DNA from: Ceratopteris richardii
Taxonomy: Eukaryota > Streptophyta > Polypodiopsida > Polypodiales > Pteridaceae
Assembly (NCBI GenBank): GCA_020310875.1
Contig: CM035417.1
Coordinates: 88,785,940-88,849,939 of the forward strand
Direction of reading: 5' to 3'
Length of the DNA stretch: 64,000 nucleotides
The position numbers and the translations under genes are program-made. Below, piece after piece: positions 23,630 through 33,291 of the stretch (position 1 is its first letter; each line of letters opens with the position of its first letter). The notes under the pieces are model-generated. The model was given only the letters and a program-made list of their open reading frames with translations, did not search any database and was not told the origin of the DNA.

Positions 23630-24371
23630 GTGTGTACATATCCATTTCACCGAAATATTTGATGAACTGATAGTAGAGATGTCTAGCTATAAGATAAGCT
23701 ATGTCTCATACAAAACTTTAATTTATTTTGCGAGATATACTTCGTTATTCTACCAAAAAACACGTTTACTGAGAAACTGTAACTAACCGAAACATGCGTT
23801 TACTGAGAAAATAACTGTTAACGAACTTTATACCGTAACACAAAAATTCTCAAGTTTCTTCACATATGAAGAATGTGCGCAAACTTCCACATGACCATGT
23901 GTTTTCTATTAGAGAAGATGTGTACAAAAGTAGCTTGTCCTCATCTTGCTCAAGCTATGGAAACTCTCCTACACTAAGTGGTTTCTTCTTACCATCTCTC
24001 TCAAATGAATACCTGACATTTCAGGTTTCTGTTATTCATCTTTACATACGCGATCTCTGGCGTCTTCTAACCCTATTCTTGATTTCTGTATGCGCTCTAT
24101 TCGTACTGCGCGCTCTTCTCACACACGTTCTTGCTTCCACTCACTCTTTCTTCTTATGCACGTTCTCTCTTTATATACAGTTTGATTCGGTGTAATGAAC
24201 TCTAACAAACTCTGATTCTGGAAGATTCTACGCTGTACATAACGGTCGTGAATTTGTCCCTTCACTAAGGCTTTTGATTTTCTGAATACTTTGATTCCGC
24301 TTCTCTTTATCTTTCTTTTTCTTTTATGTCTGTCTGTATGTCAAATTCGTGAGTGATTCTTCAACATCCTT

Positions 24372-24695
24372 CACCCTCAAGGTGTAGTCAACAATAGATT
24401 TACCACTACCCTTCTTCAAGGAATGAAGTTCATTCTTAAGTTGCATCTTCATGCTTCTTGTCAAAGTGTCCTATATCCTCCCTAAGACCTCCCAAACATT
24501 TCTAGCATGATCAAACTCTGATATATGACCAATCATGGTGATCTTTGGATCTTTAGGATCCACATTGGGCTTATCTTCATCTCAACACACAATAAGCCAT
24601 AAATCTTTGCTCATGAGGTAGTTCATGGCTATGAACCTCGATGGCTGATAGTTGTCTTTGTCAAGCAACTCCACTTTTTGACCTAGGTCTGCCAT
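24372..24695 (-). pseudogene. element C Gag N-terminal part
   Basis: On the minus strand this begins at an ATG (24693-24695) shortly after the primer site, with MADLGQKVELLDKDNYQ, the copia Gag start pattern (leucine-D-x-x-NY). It continues with blocks equivalent to the VWEVLGRI and LKNELHSLKKG segments of UBN2-type copia Gag. It joins the 11070-11285 part of C across the insertion of element B. The target duplication TCCTT is at 11286-11290 and 24367-24371. It is part of a broken fossil. Confidence 0.8.
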
Positions 24696-24794
24696 AATGA
24701 ATGTGCAATTAGGGTTACATTGAAATGTAACTCTTAGCCTTGATCTCCAAGATTTTGTGTCCTTCTCCTTGATTCTTCAAAGGATGTTTCTTGA

Positions 24795-24804
24795 TCTGAT
24801 ACCA
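24795..24804 (-). other. primer-binding site of element C
   Basis: TCTGATACCA is the reverse complement of TGGTATCAGA, matching the 3' end of initiator-Met tRNA, and lies two bases before the LTR start at 24807. It fixes the orientation of C as minus. Confidence 0.8.
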
Positions 24805-25269
24805 ACTGATGGGATTTAATCCCTCAATTTTGCACACTAGAAGTGAAATGAACCCAATACCTAGGTCCCTTCATACACCTTTTCTACCACCCTATAGCAA
24901 AACTTTTATTCACCTACCTTACATTGATCCAAATAAACTAAGCTTTAAGACACACTTATTATCATTCATAAGCTTTCCAAAAATCTATAGAACATAGCAA
25001 ACGGATGTGTTCAGGTTAGTCAAAAAATCTGTACAATACTAACTATGTAGAGATGTAGGATATGCAAAAATTAGGGTTATAGAGATACACCAATTTATTT
25101 TCACAAAAAATTGGTTTCAAAGAAGCCCTATTAGTCAACATTAAGACCATATATAAGCTATAGAATGCACCTTAAATCTCTTTAATTGGATACCAACACA
25201 ATGTGTTACAACTATTATAAGCAGACTATGTCTACACGTACAAGAGACTAGAGGGGGTGTGGGCTTGAT

Positions 25270-26542
25270 TGTTGGAGCAAGTCTATGACAAGCCTAAGTA
25301 TTGGCTTGAGTCCCACAAAGTCTTAGAAGAAGCTTTAAAAAGAAGACTATGTAAAGTTCACTTGTGAACTACCTCTTGTAACTTTTGAAGAGTTTACTTA
25401 ATGTAAAAGTAAGAGAATCTTAAGTGGTTGAGTCCACTTGATCAAGAATGGAAAGAGGAGCCACGAATTCGTGATTTGTGGTAGGTAGAGAATCAAATCA
25501 ATCATTGATTGATTGGAGAGTGATTGAGGGAAGTTAGCCTCCCAAACTCAACTATAAATAGATGGCAGTTTTAGTCGTGGTTAGGGAGACCTATGTGAAG
25601 ACCTCCAAGAGCTGAGCTTTATGCCATATCAAGGTGTGATTACAAGGCACACATATGTATCAGTAAGTCATTGTATTGTACAAGCAATATACTTTCATTT
25701 TCATGATTATTTGAGTTCATCTTTCCATGTTCTTGTGAAGTGTACTACTCACTGCCATTACTCTCAGTTTTCTCAGTCAGATTGCAGAGATGTTTTCTCT
25801 GATCTTGGTGCATCATTTTCAGTGATTTAACTTGGTAAAGTTAGCTCTATAAGTCTACTATATGCTCACAAAGTTTCATGTCATTTGGATGTTGCAATCT
25901 TCAGTTATGTGCATTTTAAGTCAACAGGGTCTGTTCATCTTCACTTCTCTGTCAAGTACCCGACTTTTTCACTCATCTTGTTAGAGGCATATCTCAGTGG
26001 TTACTTATCCAAATTTAGTGATTTAAATATTGTTGGATTGAGCTTACTGTCTAGTATAACCATACAAATTTTCATAATCATTGGATTTCTACACTTTGAG
26101 TTATGTTGATTTTTCGGCTAACTGGTCTATTTCTGTAGCAGCCCGTGAAAATCGGGATGATGTCATCAGTTGTTAAAACTCATTCTCAGTGTGTGGTTCA
26201 TTATTTTTGATGAGATTACTCTTTAAAGTTAGCTCTTTAAGTTGCCTAGACTTCCCCAAGAGGAATTGAGCTAATTGCTGCTGTGCTCAGAGAATTATGT
26301 AAAACACTGGACAGGTGTATGAACCAAGAATAGCAAGTTTTCACTTCTGAGCTAACTCCAACTTATCTGTTTTTTATCTATCTTTTTGAGAGTGATCTTC
26401 CAAGGTACATAGGGTGTCTAATACATCCATTGGCAAGATAAAAGGGCCCACCATATACTCCTAGAGTTCATTTGGTTGGTGTAGATCAAGGATTTTGCAA
26501 CACCTCTTCATCTTCAAGCACATACCTATCCATCTCTTCACA
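25270..26542 (+). mobile_element. solo LTR of family D inserted in element C
   Basis: A single LTR of 1273 bp starts TGTTGGAGCAAGTC and ends CATCTCTTCACA, flanked by the target duplication TTGAT at 25265-25269 and 26543-26547. It matches the LTRs of the D array at 45344-60210 in the opposite orientation. Solo LTRs arise by recombination between the two LTRs of a full element. The interrupted sequence is the 5' LTR of element C. Confidence 0.95.
25552..25560 (+). promoter_or_regulatory. TATA box in family D solo LTR
   Basis: CTATAAATA lies about 280 bp into the LTR. Palindromes CACGAATTCGTG (25462-25473) and AATCAATC-A-TTGATTGATT (near 25497-25516) lie within 90 bp upstream. The same arrangement is seen in the array copies on the minus strand. 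Confidence 0.65.
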
Positions 26543-26880
26543 TTGATAGCTCCACCTCTGTGCATATAACACCCTCCTCTATGTTTTCCTAGCTTAGGAA
26601 TCTATGTTCTAGTTCTTTGAGCCTTGGATGACTCTCTTTTTGAGCCTCCTTGAGCATATGTCTCTTAGGCTTCAATGACCTACAAGACTTCCATGCATTT
26701 GACAATTCTTCACCTCCTTTTATAGCTTTTGGATGATCTCTCAACTTTTTCACCACCTTAGGACTCCCTTGCTTGACCTTGAGACTACCTTAAGTGATCT
26801 AAGTCATGACTTTTGTCCACATTAAGGTCTTTTGCCCCCCTTTTTTTCCACCTAGATCGTGCATAGTTCACACTTTCAAG

Positions 26881-27449
26881 AGCTTCCATATACATAATTC
26901 TACTCTCACCTACCCTTCTTAGTGAGGAATCGGATCACGAGCTTAACTCTATTGCAATAGTCAATAATTTCTCTACTTGTGTGTTCATGTGTCGATTTTG
27001 ACTATTAAGAAAGCTATGGTCCGTGACTTTGGAGTAGCAATAGCATTGGAAATAGCAATAGTAGTGTGCCACCCTTTGTGAGCCTTCCATGCTATCTATG
27101 CACTTCAATCTTGTCTCATGAAGAATGAGATTGAGGTGATGCTTGGCAAATCAAGATCAAGGTGGGATCTATGTTTGTCCATCACTTTTATCAACAATAG
27201 CTTCGGGCTTTTGTGAGTAGGTAGGCTCAAGATGCTCATTGATTGCTAATGTTGCCAACCATGGGCCACTACTGATGACTTTAGGACAATCCTTAGGAAG
27301 CCCATACGCAAAGGATGCCCACATTCCTATGCTTTCATGTGTTAGCAATTTCTCCTTGAGATATTTTGCCCCCGGTAGAAGAAGGACTACAGCCTTAGTG
27401 GATTGCATCTGTGCCATCACTCTGTTCTCTCTAGCTATGCCATCAGAAT

Positions 27450-27494
<45 letters not shown>

Positions 27495-27728
27495 AAGAGA
27501 GATAGAAAGATACAACACTTGTGTAGTCATCATGAGTAGCAATGGAACAGAGAGAGAGAGAGAGATTGAGAAAGAGCGAGAGAGAAAGGGTCCTCTACTC
27601 TAGACTCCTCCATTCTTTATCCCTATCACCACATCGAGAGCAGCATGATAGTTAGTAGTGAGCACCATTGTTGGATTCAATCATAGACAACTCTATTGAA
27701 TAGAGATGGAGAGAGATAGTGAGAAATA
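26881..27728. other. unassigned DNA between elements C and E
   Basis: I could not assign this 0.85 kb to any element in the window. It holds a minus-strand open frame of 83 codons (27169-27420, starting MMAQMQSTKAVVLLLPG) that I do not recognise and that has no clear splice or neighbour support. It also has a GT/GA microsatellite and purine-rich AG runs near 27548-27590. It may be the locus into which C inserted, but no continuation from 7393 could be shown. Confidence 0.4.
27451..27494. repeat. (GT)n(GA)n microsatellite
   Basis: About twelve GT units are followed by about ten GA units, with further interrupted GA-rich sequence to about 27510 and a second AG run near 27549-27565. Confidence 0.95.
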
Positions 27729-28803
27729 TGTTGGAACATCAAGCTTACACTATGCTTGAGGTGGATTTGATCTACATCAAAGGTTATCGCATCGAAAGAA
27801 TATCCGTTGGAGAGTTCTTTTTCTTATGCTCATTTATTGTATTTTTTGAGAGATTTTTGATGGTTCATTTACCATTGTAAAAGCCTTGAGCTTTACACAT
27901 GTAAAGGTAGAAAGATAGAGCCCAAATCCACGAATTTGTGGTGGTTGAATTTGCATTCAATCAAGCAATCAAATCACCTAAAAGTAGATCAAACTAGATC
28001 TTCACTTTTCCTAGATTGTAGGAAAGTGAATTGATTCCCTCCAACAACCTTTTGCACCTTCATTTGAATTCAAACTTCACTTTTAGAAGTCGTGGAACAC
28101 TCCTAGAGTCTATATAAAGACTTGAAATCACTTGTACATTACATGGAAGCAATATACATACACTTGTGACCATCATTGTCTTGCTCCTTCAATTCTTTGC
28201 ATCATCTTCTTCACCAACAATAATCTTGCAGAGGTTGTTGCTCTCTCTCCAGAGCTCCAAATTGAGTGCAAGATGGCTCATGGAAAGGTATTAGTGTCTA
28301 GTTTATGCTTATAAATTTTCATAGCATTTGGTTAAGTAGATTGGGAGAAATCTGAGTTTTCCTGTCTCGGGATCAATCTCTACGTATTCCTAAAAAATAG
28401 GAAGTACCACCGGTGAATGTCTCATTCATTCCTATAGCATATTTTTCTTATTCCTTATACTTTTGTGCATTCTATACACTCAACGCTATGTGTATCACTC
28501 CCATATTAGGATTTTTTCTAATTGAAATCACGCTGGCCGCTATGGGCATTTCAAGTTCATTGTCTCTTCCATAGATATTAAGTTTTTGAGCTAGTCGACC
28601 CGCGAACCTATCTATTTTGTATCGAATCATTCTCCTTGATGCTCCAAAGTACATAGTGTGTTTCTTTGCACTTATCGCATGCCTATAGGGTCTATTTGAG
28701 TGTCCATAAGCTCAAGGCCTAGTCTTGTGCAGGTTGGCTAGACCAAACTTCGTCGCTTCGAAACGCTTTTTCTACCTTCTACAAGCTTCTCCAAGTTCTT
28801 TCA
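27729..28803 (+). repeat. 5' LTR of element E
   Basis: It starts TGTTGGAACATC and ends CAAGTTCTTTCA, then G and the primer site TGGTATCAAAGC (28805-28816). It is about 1075 bp. TATATAAAG at 28111 is the likely TATA box. CCACGAATTTGTGG at about 27928-27941 resembles the palindrome of family D LTRs. Confidence 0.85.
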
Positions 28804-28804
28804 G

Positions 28805-28816
28805 TGGTATCAAAGC
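28805..28816 (+). other. primer-binding site of element E
   Basis: TGGTATCAAAGC differs by one base from the initiator-Met primer site of the other copia elements here and sits one base after the LTR. Confidence 0.85.
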
Positions 28817-28826
28817 TAGATCAAAG

Positions 28827-30906
28827 ATGGGTGATGGATTTCCCTCAATGGTCGAGAAGCTTGATCGACACAACTATGTGGCTTGGAAAAGCAGGATAGA
28901 GGCCTATTTGCAAGGTAGAAATCTTTATGGAATTGTAGCAGGTGATGAAGCTATGCCTATTCCAAAATCCAAAGGAGGACCTACACAAGAGGAGACAGAT
29001 AATCTCACACTTTGGTGCGCAAGGGATGCTCAAGCAAGGTCATACATACTAAACTCTATCTTTAACTCTCTATTACCACATATTATAGGATGCAAGAAAT
29101 CTCAAGAGACTTGGGATGCCCTCGAGACTTTCTTTTCTGCTAGTACCAAAGCAAGAAAGAATCATCTTTGGAATGAGTTCAACCAAATGAAGAAGACACC
29201 TAAACAAACCATCACAGAGTTTGTTACCAAGGTCAAGGAGTTTGCGGATCAGTTAGCATCCATTGAAGAGCTAATTGAAGAAGAGATCATCATGAGGAAA
29301 ATTCTCAACGACATTCGAAGTGATAAGCAATGGCAATTGTTCACGACGGCTTATGATCTCATCATGGATGTGCAAACTCCAGACTTCAACATCTTTCTTG
29401 GACAACTCTTCAATCAAGAAGCCAACAATAGCATAAAGGAAGGTAACTCTTATCATGGTAATTCAACTAGTGCTCTATATGCAGATAAGAAGGATAAGAA
29501 GTAGAAAGGCAAGAAGAAGAAAGAAGATGAAGTAGAGACTTCCCAAGCCAACTTTGCAAGCAAGAGCAAGTGGAAAGGGAAGAAGAAAGGACCAAAGCAA
29601 GACAAAGCCAAAGGTCAGAATGTTCAACCTTGTGCCATATGCGATAAGACCAACCACACCACTCAGAATCGCTGGTTCAATGGGAAGACCCAGAAAGGAA
29701 GTGGATTGAAGTAGGAGAAACCACGAACATCGCTCTATTCAACTTTGCGTCTCAAACCCTAAGTGAGCTTGAAGTGTGGCATAAGAGACTTTCTCATGTG
29801 AATGAAAGAACCTTGAAGAATATATGCAGGGATCAAAGTGTTCAAGGACTTCCGAACATATCAAAGCAACACATGATCAACATGTGTGATGCATGACAGA
29901 TTGGGAACGCACAAAGAAAACCATTCAACCACAAAGGCTACATCCACAACAACTTACTGGACTTAGTACATATAGATGTATGGGGACCAAGTCAAGAACC
30001 TTCATTGGCAGGATCAAGGTATTATGTCTCATTTATTGATGACCATAGTAGATGGATTGTACTATACTTTATCAAGAGTAAGAATGAAGTGTTTGATTGC
30101 TTCAAGAAGTATCTTGCACATGTGGAGAATCATACGGGTAGATCACTAAAGAAGATTAGATTTGATGGAGAGGAAGAATACTTCTCCAAAGAGTTTGATG
30201 AGTTCTTGCAGGACAAAGGTATCAAAAGGGAAGTGACTACTAGGTACTCTCCTCAACTAAATCGAATTCCAGAGAGGAGAAACAAGACACTGGTTGGATC
30301 AGCCTGAAAAATGCTTGAAGAGAAGAAGTTGCCACATTATCTATGGGCAGAAGCTATTTCAACTATTGTGTACCTTGTCAATAGACTACCATCCAAATCA
30401 CTTCAAGGTATGACTCCTTAGGAAGCATGGCATGGCAGAAAACCTAGTCTTGGACATTGCAAGGTTTTTGGTTGTTTAGCTTATGTTCATGTACCATCAC
30501 AAATAAGAGGTAAGCTAGATGAAAGGGCAACAAAGGCAGTGCTTATTGGATATGATTCAACTCACATGGGTTACAGGTTCTTCAATCCTTCAACCAAGCA
30601 ATTCACTACAAGTAGAGATGTTGTGTTTGAAGAACACAGGTCTTGGTATGATGAAAACAAAAAAAACGTAACACTATCATATGATCTTGATTCTGACTCT
30701 TATCAATTAGGAAGCAAGCATGATACACAGGTCCAGGATCCAAGAAGTGATTGGCAGACGATGACCAATATGAACAGGAAAAGGATTACAAGCTATGGAA
30801 GTGAAGAGGCAAAGCAAAGATGCAAGGGGTTGGAGAATGCTCCAAACAAGTACCTAGAAGATCATCAAGAAAGAAGAAACAACCAGAAAGGTATGAAGTG
30901 GGTGTA
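28827..30906 (+). pseudogene. element E gag and partial pol
   Basis: Gag starts at ATG 28827 and runs through the UBN2-type region (W..L..FFSASTKARKNHLWNEF) and a Lys-rich tail. A knuckle-like stretch follows near 29630-29675. Then come gag-pre-integrase (LSELEVWHKRLSHVNERTL, near 29760-29820) and integrase (SRYYVSFIDDHSRWIVLYF, near 30010-30070; RKPSLGHCKVFGCLAYVHV-like block near 30440-30495). A GYRFFNPSTKQF block lies near 30570. The element stops before reverse transcriptase. Several breaks are present. Confidence 0.82.
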
Positions 30907-31138
30907 TGTTGATGTATTTCAGTAGTCATGTGTGTGAACACACTTAGGACTGTCGAGTCTCTTTTTTTGCTCTTTAGGAGGTTTTTTTTCCCTTGGCTTG
31001 TGTATATGCCTCTAACCCTAATGGTTACTTATCTTTATACACTCACTTGGTAAAACATTAAGTATTGTGTGTTGTGCTCCAAGCTTCTTCTTCTTTCATA
31101 TGCTCTTTGCCTACTTAGGTAGACCTCAAACTCCAACA
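30907..31138 (+). repeat. family F LTR 1 (5' LTR of F1)
   Basis: It is 232 bp, starting TGTTGATGTATT and ending CTCCAACA. The degenerate primer-like site TTAGTATCACAG follows. It is the most diverged of the three F LTRs. Confidence 0.85.
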
Positions 31139-33291
31139 ATTAGTATCACAGTAGGTTGTTGCTTCATCTAGTGCATCATCAACACCCCTGTGATCACATT
31201 CTTCGAATTGCACAAAATTTAGTGAGCATACTCAAGGTGATTAGGAGTCTAATTAGCTTTCTGGTGTCAAAATTTCCATCTGACCTCGTTTCGACCTCCG
31301 AGCGCACTATCAAAGTGCTTGTGTAGGCAATTTTGTCTTTTTGTGGAAAACATATACATGTATCACTTCGACAATAAAAACACTTCAAAGTTTCCTATAG
31401 TTTTAGCAAATCTTTATAGGGTACTTATGTTTAACGTTTTGAGATAATCATTTTTTTGCATCAGGGTACTTTGGTTAGTGGCCATGGTTGAAAGCAGTGA
31501 TGTATTCCATATGTTGAAAGTTAAGGACAAGTTCGATGGTACCAATTACCCATTACGGGCATATATGATGCATCATGTATTAGTCACGATAGAACTATGG
31601 AATATTGTGTATGGTGTTGAAAAACGACCTACTACACCTCCAAATATAGTTATTGAAGGTGATCTAGATGGCATTCAAGATGATGATATTCAAATTCCTA
31701 TTCGTGTTGTGATTCGTGCTACACCTACTATAGAGAAACTTTGATGCGATGGAAGAGATGCCCAACCACATGCATTGGTAGCTTTGTGTATCAAATGTTC
31801 CATTATCCCTCATATTCACTCTTGCAAAATAGCAAAGGATGCTAAGGATACACTTGCCACTTTGTACCAGGCAAGAAATGAGGCTTGTGTTGTTTACCTC
31901 GAAAAACCATTGGAGACTGACCATATGAATGATGGAGATTCTATCGACACTTTTTTGACAAGGATCAAAGATTTGAAGGAGCAATTGATTTGCATTGATG
32001 AAAACTTGCAGATAATTCATTTGTGTAGAATGTTCTCAATGATCTTCCATATTCATATTAGAGTTTTTGTTCTACTGTTTGGTTGATCATGAAAGGAAAT
32101 CCAAATGCCTTAACATTTGAGGAGTTAGTCTCTTTTTTTCTGTAGGAAGATAACTCCATGCAAAATAGGTCCATTATGTGTGTAGCAGATCAAGCTTTTT
32201 TAGCTAGTAATAAGGGAAAACGTAAATGGAGCTCATCTACTAGTAAGTAGAAATCTCATAGTTTTGCAGAATCAAAGAAGGATGAAAAACACGAGAAGAA
32301 AGTAGAATTATTTTGCAAAATTTGTAAGGTAAATGATATCATGTCATAAATATTCATCCAAAACTTGCTACAAAAGAGCCAAAGAAGAAAGAGGTTGGAA
32401 TGGTTGGTGTAGAGGCCTTTTTATGTGAAAGAGAGTCTGCTAATCTTGTACAGAATGAAGAATGGGTGTTTACTACTGTTTGCAATTATGACCCCTCTTC
32501 TCATTAGCAGTATATGTTTGCACTAGAATCAAACATTTGATACTTTGATAGTGGGGAAATGAAACATATTAGCTTGCAATGCAATTTCTTTAGTTCACTT
32601 GAGCCTACCCCTATAGGGAATACTATCATATGCACTAAAAAAATCCTCTTATCTTGTAATGAGAGCTAGCAAGATCATTCTGACTATTGCTCATGGTAGT
32701 TCTTTCACATTGTCACATGCTTTGTTTGTTCTAGGGATCAACAAAATCTATTATCAGTTTTAGAATTACCCAAGATCGGCTTGGTTGTGAAATTTGTTGA
32801 TGAGAGATCTACAATTCATGATATGTAAAATGGCAATGTTATTATTGCTTCTGACATTTTATGTCATGGGCTGTATAAGATTATAGATAATGCAAAATCT
32901 AACAATGATTTAGCATGTGCACTTTAAGATTCTATGGCTATGTCAGATGCAAAGCTTTGGCATGCATGCTTTGGTCATTTGAAATATGCTTGCTATGCTC
33001 ACAAAAATCTGAAATGGTGTCCTCTCTACCCAAACTTGAGACACATTGTAAACATGTTTGTTAAGGCTATATTTTTGGAAAAACGCAGCATTTCTCCTTC
33101 CCAATAGATGGTTTAGTTCAAGCTACTAGAAAATTTTAGCTTGTTCACAATAATGTTTGTGGTCCTATGTAGATACCCTCTTTTGGGAACTACCTTTACT
33201 TTGAGACTTTTATTGATTATTTTTCTAGGCATGCATGGGTATATCCATTGAAGGCAAAGTCCAAAGTGTTTATGTGCTTTAAACAATTTCT
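31139..33291 (+). pseudogene. family F copy F1: gag to integrase remnants
   Basis: Gag starts at ATG 31484 (MVESSDVFHMLKVKDKFDGT), the UBN2-type copia Gag of this family. Knuckle-like, protease-like (near 32540) and gag-pre-integrase (near 32950) remnants follow. An integrase core segment ([20 protein letters not shown]) at about 33200-33275 ends the copy. At about 33291 the sequence switches abruptly to the Gag of the next copy. It is the most decayed F copy, with many breaks. Confidence 0.8.

Larger units (their letters stand above)
11291..24366 (-). mobile_element. Ty1/copia element B, inserted in element C, carrying element A
   Basis: Element B is on the minus strand, with target duplication TCCTT at 11286-11290 and 24367-24371. 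Its LTRs start TGATGGGGCACTGAAAC and end GATTCTTCAACA. The 3' LTR is at 11291-12467. The 5' LTR runs 16719-17154 and 23635-24366, split by element A. The internal region 12468-16718 carries a polypurine tract, RNase H, RT, integrase, protease, zinc knuckle, Gag and primer site in minus-strand order. By eye the two LTRs differ at about 50 of some 1165 shared positions plus an 11-bp indel. At an assumed 1.3e-8 substitutions per site per year that is roughly 1.5-2 million years. All parts are present, with a handful of breaks. Confidence 0.93.
16719..24366 (-). repeat. 5' LTR of element B, split by element A
   Basis: The LTR occupies 16719-17154 and 23635-24366 (1168 bp in all). The split is exact: CTTTGTACT-GTGTG is followed by element A, and GTGTG-TACATATCC resumes after it. 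The uninterrupted sequence is seen in the 3' LTR near 11730-11750. Confidence 0.92.
7394..26880 (-). mobile_element. Ty1/copia element C, interrupted by B, A and a solo LTR
   Basis: Element C lies on the minus strand. Its 3' LTR is at 7394-8119, its internal region at 8120-11290 and 24372-24806, and its 5' LTR at 24807-26880. The LTR starts match (TGATGG(G/A)ATTTAATCCCTC), the polypurine tract is at 8120-8133 and the primer site at 24795-24804. The internal order RNase H, RT, integrase, zinc knuckle, Gag read leftward to rightward is copia on the minus strand. Element B is inserted in its gag, and a family D solo LTR in its 5' LTR. The two LTRs differ by large indels as well as substitutions, so it is the oldest member of the stack. 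No clear target duplication was found. It has many breaks. Confidence 0.85.
24807..26880 (-). repeat. 5' LTR of element C, carrying a solo LTR
   Basis: The LTR occupies 24807-25269 and 26548-26880. Between them sits a family D solo LTR with target duplication TTGAT. The right end, CACTTTCAA, matches the 3' copy's CACTTTCAACA, but the last bases differ, so the exact end is uncertain by a few bases. It is longer than the 3' LTR because about 70 bp near its right part are absent there. Confidence 0.8.
27729..30906 (+). mobile_element. Ty1/copia element E, front part
   Basis: Element E is on the plus strand. It has a 5' LTR at 27729-28803, a primer site, Gag and parts of Pol up to 30906, where the family F array begins. 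No 3' LTR or remaining pol of E was recognised to the right of the array. Gag begins MGDGFPSMVEKLDRHNY, close to elements A and D, so the three form a related group. Incomplete fossil with several breaks. Confidence 0.85.
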
